Counted from the stretch's first letter, positions 15,831 to 23,710 are shown. The stretch: DNA of 47,119 nucleotides from Asaia bogorensis (GCA_945873675.1 CAMCEP010000001.1:1-47119), one strand, 5' to 3'. A program made the numbers and translations. Notes: generated by a model from the letters alone, not told the origin.

Positions 15831-16211
15831 ATGGATAAGAACATCAATGTCCTGATTGTGGACGACTATCGGACGATGCTGCGCATCATCCGCAACCTTC
15901 TGAAGCAGCTTGAATTCAACAATGTTGATGAAGCTGTGGATGGGCAGGAAGCCTTGGCCAAGCTGCGCGCGGGCAATTTTGGGCTCGTGATCAGCGATTG
16001 GAACATGGCGCCCATGACCGGGCTTGACCTGCTCAAGGAAGTGCGGGCTGATCAGCGTCTGAAGAACATGCCTTTCATCATGATCACCGCCGAAAGCAAG
16101 ACCGAAAATGTGGTGGCCGCCAAGCAGGCTGGCGTGTCCAATTATATCGTGAAGCCCTTCAACGCTGAAACGCTGCGGGAAAAAATCGAAAAGGTGCTGG
16201 TCCATGCCTGA
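15831..16211 (+). CDS. cheY: Chemotaxis response regulator CheY
   Basis: The protein is a 126-residue single receiver domain. It shows the acidic pair D11-D12 (VLIVDD), phospho-acceptor D56 (LVISDWNM), the switch Thr in MITAES near 86, and Lys in VKPF near 107. Phospho-CheY binds FliM and alters motor rotation. The ATG at 15831 has GGAG close upstream and was preferred over a longer frame starting at 15717 inside motE. It follows motE after 34 nt and overlaps cheZ by 8 nt, so kinase output and its phosphatase are made together. Confidence 0.95.
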   Translation: MDKNINVLIVDDYRTMLRIIRNLLKQLEFNNVDEAVDGQEALAKLRAGNFGLVISDWNMAPMTGLDLLKEVRADQRLKNMPFIMITAESKTENVVAAKQAGVSNYIVKPFNAETLREKIEKVLVHA

Positions 16212-16821
16212 CGGAACCCCCCAAGGGCCGGAAGGCGACCGGATTGAGGCAACGGTGCGCGCTGTGCTGACAACCATGGCGGGCGATCTGACTTCAAAGG
16301 AATCCGCCCTTCTGGCTGAACTTGAAGGGCTTGGGCGCACCATCGCCCGGGCCAAGGCGGAAATCGCCGCCCTTAAGGTTGAGGATATCCGCGATGCGCA
16401 TATCCCGTCAGCCACTGATGAGCTTGATGCCATTGTTGACCATACGGCGCATGCCACCAATGAAATCCTGGATTGCTGCGAAACGCTTGAGCAGATGCAA
16501 TCCGAGCTTTCGGGGGAAGCGGCCGATAAGTTGCAAGGCGCTGTCACTCGGATATACGAAGCCTGCTCCTTTCAGGACATCACCGGACAGCGGATCGGCA
16601 AGGTTGTGACAGCTCTTAAGGCAATTGAAGCCCGGATTTCGGCGGTTGTTTCTGCTGCCAGTGGCATGGCCACTGCTGAAGCCGCGCCTGCGGCTGTGGT
16701 TGCCGCCAAGCCAGGCGACGAAAAGCGTACCGAAGGCGAAAAACTTGCCAATGGCCCACAGCTTCCAGGTTCCGGCGTCTCGCAAAGCGAGATTGACCGG
16801 CTTTTGGCGAGCTTCGATTGA
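16204..16821 (+). CDS. cheZ: CheY phosphatase CheZ
   Basis: The 205-residue protein forms a long helical hairpin. The active site motif CSFQDITGQRIGKVV (about 121-135) contains D125 and Q129, corresponding by motif to the Asp and catalytic Gln of Escherichia coli CheZ. The C-terminal peptide SQSEIDRLLASFD is the CheY-docking helix, resembling the FliM motif in this operon. CheZ removes phosphate from CheY. The N-terminal region is shorter than that of enteric CheZ. It overlaps cheY by 8 nt and the next gene by one base. Confidence 0.93.
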   Translation: MPDGTPQGPEGDRIEATVRAVLTTMAGDLTSKESALLAELEGLGRTIARAKAEIAALKVEDIRDAHIPSATDELDAIVDHTAHATNEILDCCETLEQMQSELSGEAADKLQGAVTRIYEACSFQDITGQRIGKVVTALKAIEARISAVVSAASGMATAEAAPAAVVAAKPGDEKRTEGEKLANGPQLPGSGVSQSEIDRLLASFD

Positions 16822-19808
16822 TGCGACTTGCGGGCTTCCTGTTGCTATTCTGGATCGCCTTGGGCGTTCCGGCTTTTGGACAGCAGGGGCCCGCAGTCGG
16901 CTTTCGGGTGGGCAGCCACCCGACCTATGGCCGAGTGGTGATGGATTGGCCAGAAGCGGTGGTCTATCGGGCAGAAGAAGCAGGCAATAGGCTGATTTTG
17001 CGTTTCGATACGCCAGCGCGGTTTGACCTTTCCGGCGCGCTTCGGCTGCCCAAGAATGTCGAAAGCCTCTCGGCCATTGATGGCGGTATCGCCTTGCAGG
17101 CCCCACCGGGTACGCGTTTTCGCCATTATCGGCTTGGCAATCGCGTGGTCATTGATGTTTTGGATGGGGCAGAGGCTAATGCCGCCCCGCCAGCAACCGG
17201 TAACACGGGGCCAGGCCCCGCTGCAGCGCCGCCGCGTGCTGCGGCGCCACCCGCCGCGCCCGCTGGGCGCCCGCCGCCCACGGCGCCGCCACCGCGCGAA
17301 GCCGCGCCCCCGACAAGCCAGGCTACCACCGCATCCGCCCCGGCACCTTCCGCGGCGGATGTTTCGCGTCCCGGGTCGGACCCAACTACGCCATCAACGA
17401 CGCCGGCTGCCCAGGCCCCAACCCCAGCGATACCCGCTTCAGTGCCAACGCCGCCGCCTGCGCCACCGGCTGTTCCCCCACAAGGGCAGCCTGCCCAGTC
17501 GGGACGCCCCATGGTGGTGGTGCCGCCCCGCCGCACCACGCCGGTGGGCCTGCTGGCGGAAGGCCGGGCCATTTCCCTTGACCTTGGGATAAACGCTTCC
17601 GCTGCTGTATTCCGCCATGGCGATTGGGTGATCGCCGTCTTTGACCGGGCGGAGACACTTGATCTCACGCAATTACAGGGCAGCGCCATTTTCCGTGGCA
17701 TGGAAGCGCGCCAGACCGGTGATGCCACCATCCTGCAAATGCGCCTTGCCCAGCCTGGTACGCTGCGCCCCCGGCGTGAGGGAAATGCCTGGGTTTTGGA
17801 AGCCTTCCGTGATTCGGTTGAAGCGAATCGCAGCCTGAACGCCATCACCCCAGAATTGGATCCAGGGCCACCAACCCGGCTGGTGCTGCGCGTAGCGCGC
17901 CCCGGCCGCAGCGTGACCGTGCTTGACCCCGAAACCGGCAGCCCAGTTTTGGTTGGCACGTTACGAGAGGCTGGGCAGGCGGTCGCCATTGGCCGACGCC
18001 AACCAGAGTTTCAGCTGCTACCCGCCATGCTGGGTATCGCGGCCCTGCCCAGGGGCGACAATATCCAACTGCGCGCCCTGAATGATCGGTTCATTTTGCA
18101 GGCTTCAGGGATGGATTCTCTCAGGCTTGGTGTTGATGCGGGCCGCGAACCGCTGGCGGAAGCTGCCACGCTTAGCCGCATCATGGATCTGCCTTCCGCC
18201 ACAGCCGCCACGCTCCAGGAAAGGCTGCGGACTGCCTCGGCCAATATCGCCGCTGCCGGGCCGCTTGGCCGTTCAGAGGCACGGCGCCATGCAGCGGAGA
18301 CGTTGCTTGCGCTTGGTATGCCGCAGGAAGCCCAGGCCATGGCGGCCCTTGCCCTGCAAGAAGACCCACGCGCCGGCGCCGATGCCAGGCTTGTGATGGT
18401 GCAGGCTGCCGCCGCCCTGGTAGCGGGCCGAGAGGCCGAGGCACGGCAACTTGAAAACCCGCAAATGCCCTCGACCGATGAAACTACGCTTTGGCGGGGC
18501 TTTTTGGCCGCGGCCAGGGGGGATCACGCCACGGCAGGACCCGCCATCGCAGCCAGCCTTCCGCTATTGATTTCCTATCCCAGGCCACTCGCCCAGCGCC
18601 TAACCCCGATAGCCATGGAAAGCCTTGCAGCGGCCGGCGAAATCACCGCCGCGAACCGTCTTGGGGAAACCGATCCGGGTGATGCAAGCCTCGATCTAGC
18701 CAGAGGCATGGTGGCCGAGGCTGATGGCAGGATCGAGGATGCGCTGGCGGCTTATCGCCGGGCCATCCAAGGCCGTGATCGGCTCCGCCGTGCCCGGGCA
18801 ATCCGGCGTAGCGTGGAACTACGTCTTGCCATGGGTCAGCTTGATGTCGCAGGCGCGATTACCGAGCTGGACGCCGCGCTTTTCGCCTGGAGGGGCGATA
18901 ATGAGGAGATAAGTGCGCGCATTCGCCTTGCCGAATTGCATCGTGAAGCCGGCAATGGTCGTGCTGCCTTTGAATTGCTCCAGGAAACCCAGCGCTTCTT
19001 CCCCGAGCGTGAAGCTGACCTGCGCCAGCATTTACGCGCTGCCTTTGCGGTCGCGCTGCAAAGCGCCCCGCCGCTCAATGCCGCCAGCTTCTATGATGCC
19101 CATCCGGAATTCCTGCCTGAGGATGAGGCGGGCATACGTTCCGTTATCACACTTGCGGAACGCCTGGCAGCGCTTGATCTGGTTGATCGTGCCTCGGCCG
19201 TGCTGCGTGACGCCTTGGCACGGTTGACCGATCCAACCGCCCGTAAACCCGTCAGCACCAAGCTTGCCGCCCTTCGTTTGGCAGAGGGTGATGCGCCGGG
19301 GGCGCTGGCCGCTCTGGATGCCGCGGCCGAGGGGCAGGGGCAGGAGACGGAGCGCGCCATTCTTCGTGGTCGCGCTTTGGCACGCACGGGAAATCGCCGC
19401 GCCGCGGAAGGGGTGCTGTCCGAACTTGGTCATGACGGGGCAGAAGCGCTGGCAGAAATTCGCGCCGAGGCACAAGACTGGTCGGGGGCTACTTCTGCCA
19501 TGCTCCAGCATATCCGCGCCAAGATACCCCCAGCGCCTGAGCCGCTTGACCCCTCAATTCGGCGTGATTTGGCACGGACAGCGGCTTATGCCGCCATGGC
19601 CAATGATACCGCCGCACTGGCGCAGCTTCGCGAAACCTATGGCGCGCGGATGCAGGGCGGGCCGCTGGCGGAAGCCTTCACGCTGCTGACCGGCGAATCA
19701 TTGCGCGGGGTGCAGGATTTGCCACGGCTGCAACGCGAAATCAGCCAATTGCGCCTGCTGCCTGAGAGATTGGGCGGGCTGAACACGCCCACACCGCCGA
19801 GGCGATAA
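16821..19808 (+). CDS. Large secreted AMIN-like/TPR protein coupled to cheZ
   Basis: The protein has 995 residues. A signal peptide (about 1-21, cleavage near VPAFG) is followed by a beta-rich AMIN-like region (about 22-115, RVGSHPTYGRVVMDWPEAVV ending RVVIDVLDG) and a low-complexity Pro/Ala linker (about 120-235). A second similar beta-rich region spans about 240-340, and a long helical TPR array about 460-960. It is probably periplasmic. The layout recalls FimV-type scaffold proteins, but there is no LysM motif. ATG 16821 overlaps the cheZ stop (TGATG); a TTG three bases earlier is possible. Operon position implies a motility role, not yet assigned. Confidence 0.8.
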   Translation: MRLAGFLLLFWIALGVPAFGQQGPAVGFRVGSHPTYGRVVMDWPEAVVYRAEEAGNRLILRFDTPARFDLSGALRLPKNVESLSAIDGGIALQAPPGTRFRHYRLGNRVVIDVLDGAEANAAPPATGNTGPGPAAAPPRAAAPPAAPAGRPPPTAPPPREAAPPTSQATTASAPAPSAADVSRPGSDPTTPSTTPAAQAPTPAIPASVPTPPPAPPAVPPQGQPAQSGRPMVVVPPRRTTPVGLLAEGRAISLDLGINASAAVFRHGDWVIAVFDRAETLDLTQLQGSAIFRGMEARQTGDATILQMRLAQPGTLRPRREGNAWVLEAFRDSVEANRSLNAITPELDPGPPTRLVLRVARPGRSVTVLDPETGSPVLVGTLREAGQAVAIGRRQPEFQLLPAMLGIAALPRGDNIQLRALNDRFILQASGMDSLRLGVDAGREPLAEAATLSRIMDLPSATAATLQERLRTASANIAAAGPLGRSEARRHAAETLLALGMPQEAQAMAALALQEDPRAGADARLVMVQAAAALVAGREAEARQLENPQMPSTDETTLWRGFLAAARGDHATAGPAIAASLPLLISYPRPLAQRLTPIAMESLAAAGEITAANRLGETDPGDASLDLARGMVAEADGRIEDALAAYRRAIQGRDRLRRARAIRRSVELRLAMGQLDVAGAITELDAALFAWRGDNEEISARIRLAELHREAGNGRAAFELLQETQRFFPEREADLRQHLRAAFAVALQSAPPLNAASFYDAHPEFLPEDEAGIRSVITLAERLAALDLVDRASAVLRDALARLTDPTARKPVSTKLAALRLAEGDAPGALAALDAAAEGQGQETERAILRGRALARTGNRRAAEGVLSELGHDGAEALAEIRAEAQDWSGATSAMLQHIRAKIPPAPEPLDPSIRRDLARTAAYAAMANDTAALAQLRETYGARMQGGPLAEAFTLLTGESLRGVQDLPRLQREISQLRLLPERLGGLNTPTPPRR

Positions 19809-19914
19809 AGATTTTGGCCCTTGCGGGAACTGGCAGGAAAATTCTTAGGCACCCCTGCAGATTTCCCTTGCGTCCACGCCCCGCTTGCCCCATATGCCGC
19901 AATTGTTGACCCCC

Positions 19915-19932
19915 GATCAGAATTCCCTGATC
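19915..19932. promoter_or_regulatory. Inverted repeat upstream of speD
   Basis: GATCAG (19915-19920) and CTGATC (19927-19932) form a perfect 6-bp inverted repeat with a 6-nt spacer. It lies just after TTGACC (19906-19911), a possible -35 box, and about 36 nt before the speD ATG. No good -10 box is seen. It may be an operator or a leader hairpin. Confidence 0.3.
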
Positions 19933-19967
19933 ACCCTGGTCATCTGCTGGCTGGAAGGAGCCCTGCT

Positions 19968-20426
19968 ATGGAAGCTCTCGTCCAACCGGGGATGGTCTCG
20001 GATTTGCCGAGCGACACCCGGAATACCGACGAAGACGTCTCGGCGCATGCCGAGAAGGATTATTTCGTTCATCGTAACGGTGTGCGCTACGCCGGGACGC
20101 ATCTGATCGTGGATTTGTGGGGGGCGACCAATCTGGACGACCCGAACCACATTGATGCGGTGCTGCGTGAAGGCGCGCTCGCCACTGGGGCGACGATCCT
20201 GCATGGGCATTTCCATCATTTCTCGCCCAATGGCGGGGTATCCGGCGTGCTGGTGCTGGCGGAAAGCCATGTGTCCATCCACACTTGGCCGGAACGCGAT
20301 TACGCCGCGCTTGATATTTTCGTCTGCGGCGAATGCGATCCCTATAAGGCGATCCCGGCGCTCAAGCGTGGCTTCCTGCCGGAACGCGTGCAGCTTGCCG
20401 AACATAAGCGCGGCCTGATCGGCTGA
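19968..20426 (+). CDS. speD: S-adenosylmethionine decarboxylase proenzyme (SpeD, prokaryotic small type)
   Basis: The 152-residue proenzyme is a pyruvoyl-dependent decarboxylase that makes decarboxylated S-adenosylmethionine, the aminopropyl donor for spermidine synthase. Self-cleavage would occur between E99 and S100 in the LAESHVSIHTWPE motif. The residues G-T-H-L-I-V-D-L near 43-50 and the HFHHF cluster near 81-85 are also typical. Compared with the usual 120-130 residues it has about 25 extra N-terminal residues. ATG 19968 has AAGGAG 7 nt upstream. speE follows after a hairpin. Confidence 0.93.
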   Translation: MEALVQPGMVSDLPSDTRNTDEDVSAHAEKDYFVHRNGVRYAGTHLIVDLWGATNLDDPNHIDAVLREGALATGATILHGHFHHFSPNGGVSGVLVLAESHVSIHTWPERDYAALDIFVCGECDPYKAIPALKRGFLPERVQLAEHKRGLIG

Positions 20427-20451
20427 GCCCTATTCGTTATCGTTTGGATGG

Positions 20452-20479
20452 GGCCGGGTGGCAGCACCCGGCCTTTCTT
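20452..20479 (+). terminator. Intrinsic terminator between speD and speE
   Basis: GGCCGGGT (20452-20459) pairs perfectly with ACCCGGCC (20466-20473) around a 6-nt loop, followed by TTTCTT. It lies only 16 nt before the speE ATG, so it could end speD transcripts or act as an attenuator limiting speE expression. Confidence 0.8.
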
Positions 20480-20495
20480 ATAAAGGGATGCCGCC

Positions 20496-21365
20496 ATGGC
20501 GACCGATAGCTGGATCAATGAAACCCTCTACGCCGCCTGGGGCCAACGCTTCCGCGTGAAGCGTGAATTGGCGCGGGTACAGTCCGAATTTCAGGACATT
20601 GTTGTCTTTGAAAGCGAAACCCATGGCCGGGTGATGCTGCTGGATGGCGTGGTGCAGATCACCGAAGGCGATGAATTCGTGTATCAGGAAATGATCACCC
20701 ATGTGCCCATTCTGGCCCATGGCGCGGCCAAGCGCGTGCTGATCATTGGCGCGGGCGATGGCGGCGTTCTGAAACGCGTGCTTCAGCATCGCGGCGTCGA
20801 AAAAGCCGTGATGGTGGAAATTGATGGCGAAGTGGTGCGGCTTTCCAAGGAATTCCTGCCAAGCATTGGCGGCAATGCGTGGGGCGACCCGCGTGCCGAG
20901 GTGATCATCGGCGATGGCATTGATTATGTGCGTGTCGCGCCCGCGGAAAGCTTTGATGTCATCATCGTGGACAGCACGGACCCGATCGGCGTTGGTGAGG
21001 TACTTTTCACCGATGAATTCTACGCCAATGCGGCCCGCATCCTCTCCCCGCGTGGCCTGATCGTCAATCAATGCGGCGTGCCCTTCATGCAGGCCGATGA
21101 ATTGCACGAAACCTCTCGCCGCCGGGCGAAATCCTTCCCCGACAACTGGGCCTATGTTGCCGCGGTACCGACTTATGTCGGGGGTTTCATGACACTTGGT
21201 TGGGCGGCGAAGGATGCGTCTTGCCGCGCGGTTGCCACTGATGAAGTTCGCCGCCGGGCGGAAGCATCAGGCATTTTGGGCATCACACGCTATTGGACGC
21301 CGGAAATCCACACCGGCGCCTTCAATCTGCCGCCCTATATTGCGGAAAACCTGCCGGGCGCCTGA
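20496..21365 (+). CDS. speE: Spermidine synthase
   Basis: The 289-residue cytoplasmic aminopropyltransferase moves the aminopropyl group of decarboxylated S-adenosylmethionine to putrescine. Motifs are INETLYAAWGQRF at the start, VMLLDGVVQITEGDEFVYQE MITHVP around 45-70, VLIIGAGDGGVLKRVLQH near 82-98 for cofactor binding, and IIVDSTDPIGVGE near 155-167 with the catalytic Asp. The length is normal. speD lies upstream and provides the co-substrate. This pair separates two flagellar operons and has no visible functional link to them. Confidence 0.96.
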   Translation: MATDSWINETLYAAWGQRFRVKRELARVQSEFQDIVVFESETHGRVMLLDGVVQITEGDEFVYQEMITHVPILAHGAAKRVLIIGAGDGGVLKRVLQHRGVEKAVMVEIDGEVVRLSKEFLPSIGGNAWGDPRAEVIIGDGIDYVRVAPAESFDVIIVDSTDPIGVGEVLFTDEFYANAARILSPRGLIVNQCGVPFMQADELHETSRRRAKSFPDNWAYVAAVPTYVGGFMTLGWAAKDASCRAVATDEVRRRAEASGILGITRYWTPEIHTGAFNLPPYIAENLPGA

Positions 21366-21396
21366 AACGGCGCTTTACTGATCTGGAATTTCGCTC

Positions 21397-21425
21397 GCTC
21401 TCGCCCGCTAAAGGCGGGCGAGAGC
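21397..21425. terminator. Strong hairpin between convergent speE and fliP (1)
   Basis: GCTCTCGCCCGC (21397-21408) pairs perfectly over 12 bp with GCGGGCGAGAGC (21414-21425) around the loop TAAAG. There is no T-run on either side. The convergent setting suggests a two-way transcription barrier. Confidence 0.6.
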
Positions 21426-21435
21426 CCGAAGGCGC

Positions 21436-21461
21436 GGTGCGGATCGGCACCGATCCGCACC
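21436..21461. terminator. Strong hairpin between convergent speE and fliP (2)
   Basis: GGTGCGGATC (21436-21445) and GATCCGCACC (21452-21461) pair perfectly over 10 bp around GGCACC. It lies 10 nt after the first hairpin and 17 nt before the fliP stop. No T-run follows in either direction. Confidence 0.5.
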
Positions 21462-21477
21462 CCCAAAAGAAAGCGCT

Positions 21478-22218
21478 TCAACTCAAGTTGAAGCCCTGCA
21501 CCAGGCTGCCGGAAACCAAGCGCCAGCCATCCACCAGTACGAAAAAGATCAGCTTGAACGGCAGCGCCACCACGGATGGCGGCAGCATCATCATGCCAAG
21601 CGACATCAACAAGCTTGCGATCACCATATCAATGATCAGGAAGGGCAGAAAAAGTAGGAAGCCGATTTCAAAGGCGCGCTTCAATTCGCCCACAATGAAG
21701 GCCGGAATCAAGGCGCGCCAGGGTGTTTGCGCCGGGTCTGTGACGGCCTGAATACCGCCCAGATCCAGGAAAAGCGCCAAATCATCTTCGCGGATATTGG
21801 CCACCATAAACAGGCGGAAGGGCTGCGCCGCCGCTTCCAGCCCGGCCAATTCGGAAAGTCGGCCTTCTGTCATCGGTACAATGCCCTGGGTCCAGGAAGC
21901 CTCAAAAACCGGCTGCATGACGAAGAAGGTCAGGAACAGCGCAAGCCCAATCAGCACTGGGTTGGGCGGAATGCCTGGCGCGCCTATGGCGCTCCGCAGC
22001 AATGACAGCACAATCACAATGCGCGCAAAGGCGGTTGCCATCACCAGCAGGGAAGGTGCCAGTGAGAGCAGCCCGATCAAAGCGGTGAGTTGCACCAGCC
22101 GCGCTGTGGCCCCGGGCTGGCCGGTCTGGCCAAGGTCAATCGAAACGCTTTGGGCCAAAGCCACACCCGCGGGCAGTGCCAGGATCGCAAGGACCCAAAA
22201 AACTGTTTTGCGGATCAT
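21478..22218 (-). CDS. fliP: Flagellar type III export gate protein FliP
   Basis: The 246-residue protein has a cleaved signal peptide (MIRKTVFWVLAILALPAGVA, ALAQ) and four membrane segments. FliP signatures are LATLIGLLSLAPSLLVM-type text (ALIGLLSLAPSLLVMATAF), RIVIVLSLLRSAIGAPGIPP, FFVMQPVFEASW, IPAFIVGELKRAFEIGFLLF and IDMVIASLLMSLGMMMLPP. It forms the export gate with FliQ and FliR. The start at 22218 overlaps the fliO stop by 4 nt; the open frame upstream to 22263 lies inside fliO. It is encoded apart from fliQ-fliR, on the opposite strand. Confidence 0.96.
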   Translation of the reverse strand: MIRKTVFWVLAILALPAGVALAQSVSIDLGQTGQPGATARLVQLTALIGLLSLAPSLLVMATAFARIVIVLSLLRSAIGAPGIPPNPVLIGLALFLTFFVMQPVFEASWTQGIVPMTEGRLSELAGLEAAAQPFRLFMVANIREDDLALFLDLGGIQAVTDPAQTPWRALIPAFIVGELKRAFEIGFLLFLPFLIIDMVIASLLMSLGMMMLPPSVVALPFKLIFFVLVDGWRLVSGSLVQGFNLS

Positions 22219-22493
22219 GGCGGGGGCGTTTCCTCGTTCTTGGGCGGCAGCCAGCCCAGGCATAGATCCTGTGGCCCGCCGGTCAATAAAAGTACTTCCC
22301 GCCCATCACAGCGCAGGATCATAAGGCGCCGGCGCCCATCCAGCGCCAGTACCTCCTGCAATTTAAGGCGTTGTCCGCCGGTCTGCGGGGCAAGACCCGT
22401 GGCGCGCAGCAACCGCGCCAGCAACAATATCAGCCCCAGCACGAAAAGCAGCGCTATGCCGGCGGTGAGCCAATTGGCAAGACTAAGGGTCAT
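22215..22493 (-). CDS. fliO: Flagellar biosynthetic protein FliO
   Basis: The 92-residue protein has one membrane segment (about 10-30, GIALLFVLGLILLLARLL) followed by a cytoplasmic domain: RLKLQEVLALDGRRRLMILRCDGREVLLL, the typical FliO/FliZ pattern. FliO helps assemble the FliP ring. It overlaps fliP by 4 nt and the upstream small gene by 4 nt. The protein is short but within the family range. Confidence 0.88.
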   Translation of the reverse strand: MTLSLANWLTAGIALLFVLGLILLLARLLRATGLAPQTGGQRLKLQEVLALDGRRRLMILRCDGREVLLLTGGPQDLCLGWLPPKNEETPPP

Positions 22494-22801
22494 GGCCGCT
22501 CCGCTAAATTGTTTGGCCGTGGCAGGGCTGCTTGCAACCTCTCCACCTGCGCGAGCAAGGCTTCCAGATTGCGCCGCAGTGCCGGGGCCATGGCCGGGGG
22601 CGCAGCTTGGGCCGCGGCGCAGAGCCGGGCCATTTCTCCACCAAGCCCGGCAAGGTCAAGCGCATAACCCTCGGCAAGACTTGCCTCTGCCTGGGTCAGG
22701 CTTTCCCCCATGGCCTTGATGGCGGCAAGTACCACCATGCCATGGCGGCTGGCCTCCGCGCCCGCATCATCCTCGAATTCCGTGTTCACTGGGCTATCCA
22801 A
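22490..22801 (-). CDS. Small helical protein of unknown function upstream of fliO
   Basis: The protein has up to 103 residues, is Ala/Leu/Glu-rich and is predicted to be helical: MVVLAAIKAMGESLTQAEAS, then an APALRRNLEALLAQVERLQAAL helix. I do not recognise the family. Size and helical character would fit an export chaperone of the FlgN/FliT kind, but no motif proves this. The start is unsure: TTG 22801, GTG 22789 and ATG 22738 are all in frame, and none has a strong ribosome site. It overlaps fliO by 4 nt and is divergent from flgB, which places it at the head of the fliO-fliP operon. Confidence 0.6.
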   Translation of the reverse strand: MDSPVNTEFEDDAGAEASRHGMVVLAAIKAMGESLTQAEASLAEGYALDLAGLGGEMARLCAAAQAAPPAMAPALRRNLEALLAQVERLQAALPRPNNLAERP

Positions 22802-22823
22802 CAGGTTCGGTGCAAAAAAATCA

Positions 22824-22839
22824 TTACAAAATATTGTAA
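22824..22839. promoter_or_regulatory. AT-rich palindrome between the fliO operon and flgB
   Basis: TTACAA (22824-22829) and TTGTAA (22834-22839) form a 6-bp inverted repeat with spacer AATA, in the 87-bp divergent gap. It resembles a small operator and lies about 50-65 bp upstream of the flgB ATG. It does not match the GGCA-N5-TGCC palindromes. Confidence 0.35.
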
Positions 22840-22861
22840 CGAGTCGGGTTTTAACGCATTT

Positions 22862-22877
22862 TGGCCCGTAACGTGCA
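22862..22877 (+). promoter_or_regulatory. Possible sigma-54 promoter of flgB operon (weak, start-proximal)
   Basis: TGGCCCGTAACGTGCA has GG and GC separated by 10 nt and matches the consensus except at two positions. The predicted start (near 22888) would be one base before the flgB ATG at 22889, giving an almost leaderless mRNA. This makes the assignment uncertain. Confidence 0.35.
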
Positions 22878-22888
22878 AGAACGGAATT

Positions 22889-23287
22889 ATGGACCCGACC
22901 AAGACCGGACCGATCGCCCTTTCCGAACAGCGGCTGCGCTGGGCGGAAGCGCGCCAGCGCGTACTGGCGCAGAATATCGCCAATGCGGATACGCCCAATT
23001 ACCGGCCTTCCGACATGCAGCCTTTTGCCAAGGTTTTGTCCGGCAAGCTAACTGAACGACAATTGGTCACCACCAATGCCAATCATTTGCAGGCGTCGCG
23101 CCATCAAGATGGTCGGACAATCAAGGAACGCGCTTCCGCCAATCGTGACATGAGCGGCAATGCGGTTTCGCTTGAACGGGAAGCCCTACGCGTGGCCGAT
23201 ACCGACACGGCTCATGCCACCGCGCTTTCGGTGCGCCGGCGTTACATGACAATGTTCATGACCGCCCTTGGGCGGAATCAAGGTTAA
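22889..23287 (+). CDS. flgB: Flagellar proximal rod protein FlgB
   Basis: The 132-residue rod protein shows ALSEQRLRWAEARQRVLAQN followed by IANADTPNYRPSD, the N-terminal FlgB motif, and a C-terminal helix NAVSLEREALRVADTDTAHA, ending in a RRRYMTMFMTALG segment. The ATG at 22889 is the only family-consistent start; the long frame upstream is antisense to fliO. The ribosome site is weak. It is the first gene of flgB-flgC-fliE-fliQ-fliR-flhB-cckA. Confidence 0.94.
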   Translation: MDPTKTGPIALSEQRLRWAEARQRVLAQNIANADTPNYRPSDMQPFAKVLSGKLTERQLVTTNANHLQASRHQDGRTIKERASANRDMSGNAVSLEREALRVADTDTAHATALSVRRRYMTMFMTALGRNQG

Positions 23288-23302
23288 GAAGGGCGCTGAG
23301 CC

Positions 23303-23710
23303 ATGGAAATTGATCGCGCAATCCGCATCGCAGCGGCGGGGATGGATGTGCAGACCGCCCGGCTGCGGGTGGTGGCGGAAAACCTGGCCAATCGCGACAC
23401 GACTTCCGAAGTGGCTGGCGGGGATCCCTTCCGCCGCAAGACCGTGACCTTCGCCAATCGCTTTGACCGCGCCTTGGGTGCCAATACCATCAGGGTCTCG
23501 CGGGTTGGTACCTCCAAGGGTGAATTCCCGACACGGCACGACCCGACCCATCCGGCCGCCAATGCGCAAGGGTATGTGAAGACCCCGAATGTGAATTCAA
23601 GTATGGAAGTGATGGATATGCGCGAAGCGCAACGCAGCTACACGGCCAATCTTTCAGTGCTGGAAGTAAGCCGCGGCATGTTGACCCGCACTATTGAGGC
23701 GCTGCGCTAA
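23303..23710 (+). CDS. flgC: Flagellar proximal rod protein FlgC
   Basis: The 135-residue rod protein has the N-terminal helix AIRIAAAGMDVQTARLRVVAENLAN and the family's PFRRKTVTFANRF and HPAANAQGYVKTPNVNSSMEVMDM segments. The C-terminal helix is REAQRSYTANLSVLEVSRGM. It follows flgB after 15 nt and overlaps fliE by one base (TAATG). The length is normal. Confidence 0.95.
   Translation: MEIDRAIRIAAAGMDVQTARLRVVAENLANRDTTSEVAGGDPFRRKTVTFANRFDRALGANTIRVSRVGTSKGEFPTRHDPTHPAANAQGYVKTPNVNSSMEVMDMREAQRSYTANLSVLEVSRGMLTRTIEALR

Noticed and set aside
15747..16547. 266-codon minus-strand frame across cheY and cheZ
   Set aside because: It is antisense to two well-supported genes and Ser/Ala-rich in the way typical of shadow frames.
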